A stretch of 64,000 nt of DNA, taken from Diphasiastrum complanatum (lineage: Eukaryota > Streptophyta > Lycopodiopsida > Lycopodiales > Lycopodiaceae). Position numbers and translations under genes: made by a program. The notes below the pieces were generated by a model. It was not told the DNA's origin. It made no database searches and saw only the letters and a program-made list of their open reading frames with translations. Below, one piece after another: positions 35,706 through 47,102 of this stretch (positions are counted from its first letter, which is position 1; each line of letters begins with the position of its first letter). The stretch lies in the NCBI GenBank assembly GCA_029204225.1, contig CM055108.1, positions 47,820,426-47,884,425 of the forward strand, read 5' to 3'.

Positions 35706-36292
35706 GTTGCAGGCCAGACTTGGAGTATTTGCCAAATCTAGAGGTGGATTTGAGAGCGCCATAAATTCTATGTGGATTTGGAGGTGTTCCTAACTCAAAT
35801 CAAGCATTTTCAAGTATAAAAAGTGGATCTTTGTGATCCTATCATCATTCTAGGTCAAATCACTTGGAGTAGGCTGATTTTTTAAACCACTTACTGGAAT
35901 GTGGAGACAAAAAATTGCTCATGGTAGTGAATATTACAATCTACTAGATGTTGTATCAAGATTCTAGCTTTTGCATATAGATTTTGCTTGATTCAATATT
36001 TTGCAATTTTAGAAGAATCCTAGATTTAATAGGATCTCTTGATTTTAAGTTGCTGGACTTTTTTAGGAGTGTTTCAATCTTAGGTGTTGGCAAAATTTCA
36101 TCATATTGTGTTTAGATCTATTGTGATAAAAAAAACATCATTCTATATGCTAGAATTTGCTAGAAGAGAGAAAAAGAGAGGCTAGATTGTTTCCAATTTT
36201 TTTTGATTTCTTCTTGAGTTTTATTTGTTGATTTTCAAGAGAGTGCTAAGTGCATTGGAACAGCTTCAAAGAGAAGAGAAGATCATTGCAAC

Positions 36293-36529
36293 ATGGCAAC
36301 CTCAAGTGGCTTCATGTTGGAAGGCAATGATAGGCTTACCTCAATGATTCCTCAACAATGCTTTGAAGCACTAAAAAAAAATGTTTTTTTTGCATCTAAG
36401 TCTCTTGGAAAAATAGCTAAAGATCTGATCAATTTGATCGTGGGTGTGCCCCACCAACAAAAATCCTATTTTTATTTTTTTGAAAAAAAATTCTCTACTA
36501 GCATAGACAAGTATGCCAAGACAATTTGA
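36293..36529 (+). pseudogene. Copia gag N-terminus, truncated
   Basis: ATG 36293 lies about 600 bp after the primer-binding site, a plausible leader length. LEGNDRLTSM resembles the gag opening, but the W..K motif is absent and the frame ends at 36529. Chromovirus-type RT follows from another element. Confidence 0.4.
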
Positions 36530-36649
36530 TTTCTATTTTTCCTAGCAGTGTTGTCAAGCTAAAAATAAAGTGTTTTTGAAAGATTTTCACCAAAATTCAC
36601 AAATTATCTTATGTACGATGGTGACTGACAAATTTGAATCGTTTTGAAC

Positions 36650-37090
36650 GTTGGGATGAATAAAGAATACATTGGACTCCAAAGTGCTAAGAAATTTGGA
36701 GGCTTCCAAATATGTGTGGATTTTAAAGGGTCAGATAAAATAATTTTAAAAAATCGTATCCCCATTGCCCAAGATGAATGATCTGATAGATCGTTTAGGT
36801 AGAGCTAAATATTGCACTAAAATTGATTTTAGAACCAAATACCATCAAATTAAAATTCATCCAAGTGATATGCTAAAAATTGATTTTCATACGAGGTTCA
36901 AACATTATAAATTCTTAGTGCTACCTATGACATTTCAACAAATGATGAATGATTTTTTTGTCATGATATTCTCATCTACATAAAAACATTGGAGCATGTC
37001 AATCGTATTAAAACTGCCACTGCAGATTCTCAAGAGAAAAAGATTCTATGCTAATGAATCCAAGTGTGCATTTTCAAGCATGAATTCGTA
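36650..37090 (+). pseudogene. Ty3/Gypsy chromovirus-type reverse transcriptase fragment
   Basis: GGFQICVDFKGSDKIILKNR (near 36698) leads by frameshift to MNDLIDRLGRAKYCTKIDFR (36765), YHQIKIHPSD, HTRFKHYKFLVLPMTFQQMM, then a break where YxDD should be, and finally YANESKCAFSS. The catalytic motif is lost in a deletion near 36960. It is a different Gypsy lineage from the LDD family at 28.6 and 55 kb, closer to chromoviruses. Confidence 0.8.
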
Positions 37091-37109
37091 TATTTTTGCA
37101 AAGCTAAGA

Positions 37110-37480
37110 AAATAGAAATTGATCAAAGAAGAATTCAAGTAGCTCAAAACTGACATGGCTTTTAAAGAAGAAAAACTGACAACTTTAAAGAACAAGCTTA
37201 TAAATGCAAAACAAATCTTATTGCAGTTTACAACACAACAAGAAGTCTATGAGAAAAAATTGTAGGAGAAACAAAGTTATGTTAAAGCCATTATTCAGGA
37301 GTACAATGCATTGCTAGCTGAAAAGTAGAAACTAGATGACAATCTCAAAGAAGTTACTCAAAATGTCATGTTGAAGACATAAAGATTGACATTTTCAAAG
37401 CTGAATATCATCATCAGGAGTGGGATTATTATAAAGCAAAAGCACACAAAAGGATGTTACATCAAGCAACAGTAGAGCAT
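37110..37480 (+). other. Lys/Gln-rich coiled-coil-like frame with stops
   Basis: The plus strand reads MAFKEEKLTTLKNKLINAKQ, QQEVYEKKL, YVKAIIQEYNALLAEK and LDDNLKEVTQN with in-frame stops between. Heptad-like spacing is visible. It is probably a decayed gag coiled coil; the family is not recognised. Confidence 0.3.
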
Positions 37481-38268
37481 CTTAAGTGACAAATCAGAAG
37501 TAAAAGGTACATTTTTCTGCTACAAATACTGATATCTTGAAGAAAGATATTGTATATAAATAGTAATAGAAAAATACAATGTTGAGGATTCACCATAACT
37601 TTTAAAATGGCCCTTGTCACCAACAAAGACCACTAGAAACTTAATTCCCTTGCAAGAATGAAGACGTACTTCAACAGCCCAAGGGATGTTTAATTTGTTA
37701 AGATATGGAAAAATTGTAATCAGGTTGTCAGTCACAAGATTTCATGTAATAACCAAACACATCTAGGAGCTACCAGTCCTCATGCATCCAATAAACCAAT
37801 AGTGTTTCTTATGTGACGATATCTTTCTAAAGTGAACATGCAAGTGTCTAACAAGCCATGTGAGTCCTGAACTCTACTTAGTCTTATCAGATTTCTTTAA
37901 GGAATTTGTAACTGAGAGCTGTAGTTTGAAGCATTTGGCTTGGAAAATAGAAACAATTGTGAATGCAAAATGTACATCCGAAGTTCCTCAAAATTAAATT
38001 ACACATGACATTACATCGGAAAAAGGAAAAAATGCATTCTGCATATTGTATTTGGCATTGTGAAAAGTAAAGAAGATGCGACGAGTTTGTATCAGATATT
38101 TCAAAATTCTAATGCATAATGGGTTACTCTAGCTGCTTCAAGCTCATCTTGAGCTACTTCAGCCACGTCGATACCCAAACCCAAAAAAGGAAGCATCCTC
38201 TGGCCCATGGCATCACTCTTCTCCTTTGAGCTTTACATGCTAGCATGATTCTTGGTCCACAGCCAGAG

Positions 38269-38272
<4 letters not shown>
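37481..38272. other. No recognisable gene
   Basis: No supported frame. The region lies downstream of the glycosyltransferase gene 3' end and may include part of its 3' flank. Confidence 0.4.

Positions 38273-38351
<79 letters not shown>
38273..38351 (+). repeat. (AG)n microsatellite, about 79 bp
   Basis: Uninterrupted AG repeats about 360 bp downstream of the glycosyltransferase stop codon. The plus-strand Arg-Glu frame it produces is spurious. Confidence 0.97.
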
Positions 38352-38354
<3 letters not shown>

Positions 38355-38712
38355 GGACCAACTGTCACGTTACATTGGATCTTTTTCCACTCAGCCCGAG
38401 AGATGGTTAGAATCGTTCCACCTGAGATAGGGGACCTCAGATAAGAATTTGGAAACCTTGATGTGGCCGGGAAATATTCAATGGATAGACACTAACGTAC
38501 AATGCATTACATGAGCGATATGTTGAAACAAAGAGGCCGACCAACTTGTGTCACTCGATACTATGCCAAGTGTACCACGGTCAATATTCTCATCCCACAT
38601 CTCCACTTCTTTAACTACTTAAGTTATCAAAGTAAAACCTGATGCAAGTACATTTACCTCCCCTTCTTGCTTCCCAGAAACACTGACCACTTTCAACCTG
38701 TCAACCTATCCA

Positions 38713-41700
38713 TTATTCACGCAAAGAATGCACGCATTTCCTTGGAGCACTCCAGTATACCCGGCCCAAGAACTTTTCCAGAGGAGTCATCGATTTGAAA
38801 CGTTTCCAATCATCTAGGACAAGTCTTAAATCTTGGAGCTTTCGTTCTAGTCCTGTACAGCAATTAGCATGCATGGTACAGACCTTTTCCAAATCTTTGC
38901 TAACTTGACAAAACCCACCAAAATATTCTGTATTTAGGAATCGCAGTTTCAGTCCTATCTCCATAAAACTAGAAGTGAACTTGATTCTGTTGAGGACGTC
39001 TTGATCATGCTTTCCAGGATATTCTTGACGAGACTGGTACCAGAATTTATAAAAGTCAACTGTCCGAGAACTGGCTTGAACGTGAACATAACCTCCATTA
39101 GGCTGATTAGAAAGGTCAGTTGGATTGCCATAATACTTATCACAAGCAATTTCAAAATCTGCTTCCTTTGAAAAATGTGGAAAAGGATTTCGGAACCACA
39201 TTATATCGGCATCCTGGGCAATTCGAATATCAGTCACAATATCGAACAGAGTGCCTAAATGTTGTTTAACTATTGATAAAATCTGCAGCATATATGGTCA
39301 ACTGAAAACATGAATTAGAAAAGAAAGAAACTACCCACGGAGAAAACAAAGCTGTAATTGAGCTCAAGCACGATTCTCAAAAAGTCGATTCGCCTCCACA
39401 TCATCTTGAGATAGTCCTCTGTCATAAAATACTTTTCACCAGAAAAGTCCACTCCTTCAGTCCTTAGCGTGAAACAATGTTGATGAAGAGTGATGCACCG
39501 GTCATATGCCGCTTGGTCCAAGGCAACGATAATTAGATGTTTCAAGAGAAAGCTTGTTCCTTCCCCCTGCCGAAAGCTTTCCAGAAATAAGTCAATCATG
39601 CTGTTCTGTGACGCCCAAGCCTCATTCAATGTCGTGATAATCACTGTCCTGTTACCACAAGAAGCGTCTTTTAGAATTTTTCGTAGATCTCCATACTCTT
39701 GTTGGGTCTGCAGTAAAAAAACCAACTAATATGTTACTGCAAAATTGAATATCAAAGATATATTGAAAATTAGTTAAATCTATACTCCCCGCCATTAAGC
39801 AAACTGAATGAGACTAAATGGTGAGAAGAATGCAGTGGATACGATATTCCAACATTCCTATTTACAATCGGCGGCAATTTTGTTATTCCATTTGTAGGGT
39901 CTAATATATATAGATACAATGGAAATGAAAGTGAAGCTAGTGATCTACAAGAGTCGTAGCAAAGGAGTAGGCAGCGTTATAAGAGAACCCAGAAAGGAGA
40001 GGAGGAAGCAAAAAAAATCAAGGAGCTACTAACGAAATTGGGCTCATGCTAAAGAACAGAAGCTGCAGATCATCAGAAGATGGCGTTGAAGATTATAAAA
40101 GGTTCGAGGCAGGTTTTAGCTGCAGGTTATGCAGACAGGTGCGAGGATTAAACTCATGAAGCTTACTCAGGTTCAAACTTCAAAGGAATAACATGTCTAT
40201 AGTCCTGGAAGGCAGAAATGTATTCTTCAGAAATATATCAAGCTTGAAAAACTTAGTTTGTATGCTTGCTTGGAACACGAAAAACTTAGTGAAGCTTCTA
40301 CATGAAGTAACAGGAACAGTTGCTGCCCCAAAGATTGTCAGAAAATACATGAGATACGACTGGCTAGCGCTGTAAAATTTTGTGATAAGCTGTTGAGAAC
40401 TTTACTGGAAAAATCCTAGCTTCTGCGGCTGGGCTTGCCTGAGGGCTTTTTGGCAAAGCTATTTCAAAAGAATTTTAGGCTTAGAAAGTCTTAGTACTAA
40501 GTAGGTACTAGGTAGAGTAAGTAGGTTGAAGGTTCCAGGTTGGGGAGTCACTTTTGAAAGATAATAGATTGTATTAAATAGGTATTAGTAATTAGCGATA
40601 GGAATTAGGTATTAGGGTGTAAGGTCTAGGTAATAGTTTTAGATAGGAATTAGGACTAGCATATGTAGTACAATACGAAAGGTTAGAGATCCCTCATGGG
40701 ATCACATGACAATCAAAGCAAGCTATGGCACATGGCACAGTAAACTATTTAGCATTGATTTCGTCATTATGTACGTCCCATTGATAGACTTTTAACTTCG
40801 GTTTGTATACACGAGAGTTTATTGGTTGCGAATGTTGTACACGAGCCAATGGTGAAGGAAGTTTAATCTCTTTTGATATACGACGTCTTCCTAATCTCTC
40901 TGGATCCAGCAAATGGATAAGCTGGTCGTCAGATAACTCATCTTCTCCCAAAATAAGAACGCCATCCTCAGTGGTGGATACTTTAGTAGCAAAAGTATTT
41001 TCAGGTATCCACTCAATAGGGAGTGCATCTATCATATATAAAGGCGGGATGGGAGTGTTGATATCCATGGAGTTTATAGTTATATCGACTGGATTTTCTT
41101 CCTGAACTTCTTGTTCACAAAGAGTGGCATTGACACAATCGATGGTCGCTAAAGCATGACCCCAGTTAATGATATCAGTACTCTCTGCACATAAAATGAC
41201 CCTTTATAGTTGAATCGACACTTTCTAGGTCATCATAGGTAGTTGAAGACCAATCGTCTTCAATTCGCCTAAGACTCTCACATCAGCCCTCCACAAAGTG
41301 GAATATTTGTAAAAACATCGGTACCTCCTCAAGTATCTGCGTCAAGGCCTCTCAATACTTGTCCTCGTGTTCCTCTACAAACATGTTGCCGACCTTGGTC
41401 CAAACTAGTCCATGCGCTTGCCTAGTTCTTTTCATCTAGTGGAACCCAGTTTTCCATGAACATTTGTTTGAAACCCTCTCAAGTGACTCAAACCAGATTA
41501 TTCTTTTCAACTTTCCACCACCACCTCTGTGTTGTCTCTTGAAAGTGATAAGTAGCTTTTACAATCTTCTAATTATCATCTTAGAGTCCGTAGATCTATA
41601 AAGCTTTTCCCATTTCCAGAGCCAATTTTCAACAGCATCAGTATTTCTCATGTGCACTTTAGCAGCTTCAGGTCTTTGATAGATGGCAACTTCCTTGATT

Positions 41701-43098
41701 TTCGGGATCTAGTATCCGTTATTTAACTCATCAAGAATTTGTTGCAAGATAACCTCCATAACATCCACCTTAGTAGCTATTTCTTCTATTCTCAAATCTC
41801 TGTACAAATGCCTTCCAAAGGATCCATATTGACAGAAATGTTGTCATTGCTTGAAAATCAGACCTTAGGACTGTATATCAAAGCCTTAGCTAGGCATAGA
41901 AACCCAAAACCAGATGTGAAAATTGCCTTTATCCTCAAAACAGCTTGTAATTTGCCGAAATTAGCCTATTTTCTACATTTGAATGTTGAGAAACATCAGA
42001 AACCCTATTCTGAACTCAAACAACGTTGATTGCCTCATTTTTCCAAGTCTAAATTCTCTAATTTTACCTGCTGTAGATCAGAACCAATGTGGTAATCATC
42101 CATACGTCAACGCTCTCCATATCCTTGCATTGTGTTTTCCAATGAGTGTATTTGTCACAAATTGTCTCAGGTAACTGTTTACAAGACTTTAATCATTTGG
42201 CTCCATCAGAAAGTGATGCTACTTATTTTCCGTCCCTTCTCATATTTTGCATGCAGGAAAAAGCGAAGTAAAGTATAAGGTGCATAGAAAATTCGTCATC
42301 AAGTTATTACTCTAGTAATGTCTGCACTGCAATGCTATCGATCCTCCCTGGCCTTCGTTTTCCCCTTTAAAAAATAAAAAATACATTTCAAATCTGAGAA
42401 AATTTATATCCGGAGAGATAACTATTGCGGAAGTTTTGAATCGTATTGTTTTGGGGAAATATCTAGTAGCACACGTCTATAACATAACTTTTGATTTGAC
42501 TTAGCTTGAGTCTAGATTAAGCATGTAGATCCTAAGCGAGAAAACAGAGAGCAGGTCTTAGAAAATGATCGATTGCCGAATCTTACTTATCATTACAAGA
42601 GATTGGCGATTGATAATATATTGAGAACGACAACAACAATATGAGAAAAGCAGAGAAATAAAGATTGATTCACTGAACAAAACAAACACACAGAGAGGGA
42701 TATAGCAAGGATATATAATCCAACAAACAGAAACAATTTTATGATAATCTTTCATTAAACAAAATCACCACACAAGGAGAACTACTATAGCAAGTCCAAC
42801 AAACCAAAACGAATCCTTATCATATTACAAAAATCCAACAAACAGAAATCATTCTTCAAATCTAAAACGGGAATGAGATTCTACATACAAAATTGAAAGA
42901 GTGATCGGGAATTTGCAGGTGGCTGTGTGCATTGGCGAAGATGCGAGTGAGAGGCTCATTGACTGTGGCTTGGTACAGAACATGAAAGGCCTCAGGAGAA
43001 TAATGATGAATGGCCATGAATGGCAGCACTATGAAGACTGCACACATCACTCCTATTGCTGTATACTTCACTCTCAGCATCCTTCTGGAGCTCGCCAT
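38713..43098 (-). CDS. Nucleotide-diphospho-sugar transferase, DUF271/At4g15970-like (GT77-type), three exons
   Basis: This is a probable Golgi type II membrane glycosyltransferase; donor and acceptor are unknown. Exon 1 is 43098-42889 (70 codons, donor GTATGT), exon 2 is 39707-39339 (123 codons, acceptor TTTTACTGCAG, donor GTGGGT) and exon 3 is 39213-38713 (166 codons plus TAA, acceptor TTGCCCAG). All junctions are phase 0, giving 359 residues, the usual family size. Residues 12-30 form one membrane anchor. Exon 2 has YGDLRKILKDASCGNRTVII and EKYFMTEDYLKMMWRRIDFL. The intron 2 join produces FVFSDADIMWFRNPFP, with the DxD metal/nucleotide motif. Exon 3 has PNGGYVHVQAS, KHDQDVLNRIKF, FGGFCQ and MHANCC. 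The start was chosen as MASSRRMLRV after a GA-rich leader. Intron 1 is 3.18 kb and holds Gypsy debris; intron 2 is 125 bp. Confidence 0.85.
40745..41720 (-). pseudogene. Gypsy gag-like remnant inside glycosyltransferase intron 1
   Basis: From 41720 downward the minus strand reads AAKVHMRNTDAVENWLWKWE, then ATYHFQETTQRWWWKVEK, with the WW pair of Gypsy gag core domains. An acidic frame continues (41068-40745: IPPLYMIDALPIEWIPENTF, LILGEDELSDDQLIHLLDPE), extended upstream to about 41270 across one frameshift. No pol is present. Its location in an intron would require it to be spliced out with the host transcript. Confidence 0.55.
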
Positions 43099-43289
43099 CC
43101 CCGTCCTCTCTTCCGATCCTCTTCTTCTTCTCGTCTCCGCTCCCTCTCTCTCCCTCTCTCTGCGCTCGTGAAGAGAAGAGGGGGAGGTGGCTGGAGGCAG
43201 AGGCGTCCTCCACGATCGCCACATGAAGTCGTGATAGGGAGGCAAGCCTCGACCACCACACTCGATAATCCTGGATTTAGGGCCACTTA

Positions 43290-44049
43290 AAAAGGATTAT
43301 TGGCATGGGGTTAGGTTGACATTGGAGTCCCCCCGGCCGCCACCATCCAAGGGTGCCCCCGCCAAGGAAAGTGGGCTGGCAGATGCTTGAAAGATGCTCT
43401 CAAGCAGTCACCACCCTTGGATGTTTAAGAGAGTGACTCCATGACATTCGAGAATCGTTCATAATCATTGATTAGCATGCGTTTGATGTTTAAAATAGTC
43501 AACATAGTGACTTGCCCATTTTGAAGCGCTCTAGGAATTTTAGCTTGACCCAAAAACTTATTTTCTCATGTGTAAGCTGAACATAGATCCCATGTCACCG
43601 AGCTTGTTATGCAAAGGGCAAATGCTAATTCCTATGTCCGTAATGGTCATAAAAGTAGATTGGACCTTGCTCAAGTTCTAGAAAAGAAGAATCTCTTGAT
43701 CACCTAGCTTTAAGAGTATCGCCCTTGAGAGGCATTTTTGTCTAAGATGATTCCCTCATGAAAATGAATCCAATGTCATGAGTAATGTTTTGATAAAGCA
43801 AACTCTTCTTTAGGAGGGATTTTTGTCTAAGATGATTAACCTCATGAACATGAACCGAATGTCACCAATCTTGTTTTGAAAAAGGCAAGTCTTTTGCATT
43901 ATGTTTGTAGCCAACATATTGGCTTTTGATTTGGGTTATACTTAAAAGAAGTAAATTGTAAAATAGGTCTATGCAAAGTCATCTTCAAATAAGCATTTTG
44001 GTTTGGGACACAAGCGTTCACTACATAGGATCTAGCTATGAGATGCACT
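43290..44049. other. Upstream region of the glycosyltransferase gene with diverged tandem repeats
   Basis: No gene is recognised. Between 43560 and 43910 three diverged units of about 85-90 bp recur with TTTTTGTCTAAGATGATT, CATGAA.ATGAA, AATGTCA and TTGTTTTGA blocks (clearest at 43736 and 43817). The next element inserted at 44049/44050. Confidence 0.5.
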
Positions 44050-44304
44050 TGTTAAGAATTAGATATGCAACATCAAGCATTCACCATAAGCAATCACCAC
44101 GAGAAGGCGTAAGAAGAACACACACTATCACACTAACTCATACAGAATGTAAAATCTAGAAATAAACCCTGAACCCCTGATAGAGAGAGAAAACCTACGA
44201 GTAGACTAATAGACTAGCCTACGGCTACTGACAACTGGTCACAGCTGGCAACATTAATGTACCTCGTAAACAGTAACAATGAAGTTTATCATTGATTTCT
44301 AACA
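44050..44304 (-). repeat. 3' LTR of the Copia deletion derivative
   Basis: 255 bp, TGTTAGAAATCAATGA at its 5' end on the minus strand. Its first six bases, TGTTAG, supply the last sense codon and the stop codon of the RNase H frame. Confidence 0.93.
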
Positions 44305-44832
44305 CTCTCCCTCAATGATAAAATTACATTCTTCTATTCCTAATAGAGTACGAAACCTCTCAAATTTACATCTACCTAATGACTTAGTAAAAATATCTGC
44401 CATTTGATCTTCAGATTTACAAAAAACAAGATCAATGGCTCCATCAAGAATTTTCTCTCGAACAAAATGGTAGTGTATTTCGATGTGCTTGGTTTGAGCA
44501 TGTAAAACTGGATTTTTGGCAAGGTGAATGCAACTTTGATTCTCACAAGATATAGTAGTCGCATGCACCTGTGGTTGACCTAAATCCATAAGCAATCTTC
44601 GTAACCATATCGCTTCTTGTGTAGCATTGTTGAGTGCTCGATATTCAGCTTCCGTCGATGATAAGGCTACTGTAGGTTGCTTTTTGCTGCTCCATGAAAT
44701 TGCAGACGTACCATAACTGAATGTATGACCACTGGTAGATCTTCTGTCATCAATATTACCTGCCCAATTGGCATCCGTATAGCCTACCAACATTGGCGCT
44801 TCAGGCTGATCATACTTCAAACCGAAATTCAA
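44299..44832 (-). pseudogene. Copia RNase H domain
   Basis: A 177-codon open frame reads YTDANWAGNIDDRRSTSGH, ISWSSKKQPTVALSSTEAEY, EAIWLRRLL, HIEIHYHFVREKI and MADIFTKSL, which is a complete Copia RNase H C-terminus. It is separated from the RT frame by a frameshift and stop near 44900 (YVVGIVSQF and LRYIRGTLNFGLKY are split across frames). RNase H would degrade the RNA strand during cDNA synthesis. Confidence 0.9.
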
Positions 44833-44936
44833 TGTCCCTCGAATGTATCTAAGAATACATTTAGCAGACTTTGAGTGTGCTTGACTAGAATCTTGATAAA
44901 TTGACTAACAATACCAACAACATAAGAAATATCAGG

Positions 44937-45998
44937 TCATGTGGTAAGCTTCATGTTGACATCCATAGGTGTACTCAAAGGCTTACAATCCTGCATATTG
45001 AACTTATAAAGCAAATCTCGTGTATATTTGTTTTGTGTAAGAAAGACCATGTCTTCCTTTTGCCATACTTCAATGCCAAGACAATAGTGCATCAATCCTA
45101 GATCACTCATGTCAAAAGCATTGGAAAGATTTGATTTTATTTCATCAATTAAACTCTCATTACTTCCTGTAATAATCAAGGCATCCACATACAACACAAT
45201 GAACACTATATCTGAATCTTGTCTTAGAATGTAAAGATTAGGACCAGCATCACTCTTTACCATTCCCCTTCGCTTGAAGAGTTCATCAATGCAAGAGTAC
45301 CATGCCCGTGGTGTTTGCTTTAATCCATAAATGGCTTTGTTGAGCTTACAAACGAGATGCTCTCTCCCTGGCTCAACAAATCCTTGAGGTTGTACTAAGT
45401 ACACCTCTTCATCCAGCACTCCATTAAGAAAAGCAGATTTAACGTCCATTTGCTTAATCTTCCAACCATAGAAAGCAGAAATAGCAATGATAGAACGTAT
45501 AGTCACAAACATCTGATGTGACTCACTCAGACTAATCAATGTCAATTGCACGATCTCACGATCTTGTACTCGCTCTCCAAATGCTACTAATTGGTTACGG
45601 ATCTCTTTGATCTTCAGTATGTGATCAGCAATAGTTGCACCATCATCCATCTGCAATGTATCCAACTTCGTCTTCAAAAATAGTATTCGAGATGTATTTG
45701 TCGTTTCAAACAATGTCTTCAATGTATCCCACGCTTCTTTTGGTCCTTCTAAATCTGAAATATAGGGAATAATTGCATCTCTAACTGATAAGTTGATGAC
45801 ATTTTGGGCTTTTCGTTTTCTCCTATCAAATGTCTGTTGATCTTCTTCAATCACTGGCCTTGTCTCTTCACTTGTCACGATCTCCCATAGCTCCTTTTCC
45901 ATCAAAATGTTTTTCAATTTGAATTTCCAAACTGCATAGTTGCCGGCACCTTCCAATTTGCTTGACTCATTAAGGACACTCTCGCTTAGAGTTGCCAT
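44937..45998 (-). pseudogene. In-frame gag-RT fusion of the Copia derivative
   Basis: An uninterrupted 353-codon frame. Residues 1-166 are gag (LEGAGNYAVWKFKLKNILME, ELWEI, then SRILFLKTKLDTLQMDDGAT, NQLVAFGERVQDRE). Residue 167 onward is RT (IRSIIAISAFYGWKIKQMDV, KSAFLNG, YGLKQTPRAWY, LPN-type STPMD). The junction at about 45500 removes the zinc knuckle, protease, integrase and first RT motifs. The catalytic YVDD reads YVDA (residues 270-273), so polymerase activity is not expected. The frame staying open through 353 codons suggests the fusion predates the last transposition. Confidence 0.9.
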
Positions 45999-46069
45999 TA
46001 CTGGATAGATGAGTATGGATCACAAAATTTATCACACCACAGAACTGTAAATTTTTGGTTTGGACACCT

Positions 46070-46320
46070 GATATCGATACGACGCACGGGTGCACGACTG
46101 CTCAAGATTCTCTTTAGCTTGCGCGCGTGGATCTAATATTGGTACGGGTATGCGATATCGGTATGACACGCGGATGGACAAATGCTCTGGATTTTCTTTA
46201 CCTCTGACACGTTGCTCCGATATTGGTACTGATATGTGATATCTGTATGACGTGCGGATGTACGACTACTCTTGGTTTTCTTTACCTCTGGCGCGTCAAT
46301 CCGATATTGGTACGGACAAG
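46070..46320 (-). repeat. 84-bp minisatellite in the element's leader, three units
   Basis: Units begin at 46070, 46154 and 46238 on the plus strand with GATATCGATACGAC, GATATCGGTATGAC and GATATCTGTATGAC. They share CTCT..TTTCTTTA.CT and AATATTGGTAC or GATATTGGTAC blocks. The units lie between the primer-binding site and gag. Confidence 0.85.
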
Positions 46321-46835
46321 ATGAAAAGTAGAGAGAATATAAGAACTTTTAGAGAGAATATTCTTGATTTCTCACTTCGGCGCGGTGGGGCTACACCGCC
46401 TCCTCTTTGCGAAGATTTTGAAATGTGTGATCGTTCAAAAGACAGAGATCAGTAATGTGAAAAGTATGAAGCCTCCTAACTCTGAATGGCAATAGTACAC
46501 ACTATCTAGTGTGATTTGTGGTACTCCAAACAGACAAATGAGAGATTTCTTGGCAAACCTCTCACACAAATAGCACTTTCCACAACAACTAGGAAGTATT
46601 GTAAAAATCTCCCCACTCAACAAATTTTCAATCCGTCTGATGCTGCCCTGGCCTTTCTGATGCCTCCGAGACTGTGTCTTCGTTCCCCACTGATAATTCT
46701 GAGCTCCAAACCTGCAAAATACACCAAAGAAGAATTTCTTTTAGCAAGCTTTCACCTCCCGTGAAGGACTTTCTCACTTCGTTGCGGAGCCTGTGACAAG
46801 CTGTATCCACTGATGAAGCACGCAGGACTATCGTT

Positions 46836-46847
46836 GCTCTAATACCA
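46836..46847 (-). promoter_or_regulatory. Primer-binding site of the Copia derivative
   Basis: TGGTATTAGAGC on the minus strand immediately follows the LTR end. It differs by one base from the usual initiator-Met complement TGGTATCAGAGC. Confidence 0.85.
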
Positions 46848-47102
46848 TGTTAAGAATTAGATATGCAGCGTCAAGCATTCACCATAAGCAATCACCATGA
46901 GAAGGCGGAAGAAGAACACACACTATCACACTAACTCATACAGAATGTAAAATGTACAAATAAACCCTGAACCCCTGATAGAGAGAGAAAACCTACGAGT
47001 AGACTAATAGACTAGCCTACGGCTAATGACAGTTGGTCACAACTGTCAACATTAATGTACCTCGTAAATAGTAACAATGAAGTTGATCATTGATTTCTAA
47101 CA
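46848..47102 (-). repeat. 5' LTR of the Copia derivative
   Basis: 255 bp, same length as its partner with 13 counted substitutions and no indels. Confidence 0.93.

Larger units (their letters stand above)
44050..47102 (-). mobile_element. LTR-bounded Ty1/Copia deletion derivative
   Basis: Two 255-bp LTRs (44050-44304 and 46848-47102) bound the element, each TG...CA on the plus strand. I count 13 differences between them (about 5%). Flanking 5-mers GCACT and ACACT match at four of five positions, consistent with an aged target duplication. Reading the minus strand: primer-binding site TGGTATTAGAGC directly after the 46848 LTR, an 840-bp leader with an 84-bp minisatellite, a gag-RT fusion frame, RNase H, then the polypurine tract TTGAGGGAGAG against the other LTR. 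Protease, integrase and the front of RT are missing, so it is non-autonomous. Confidence 0.93.
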
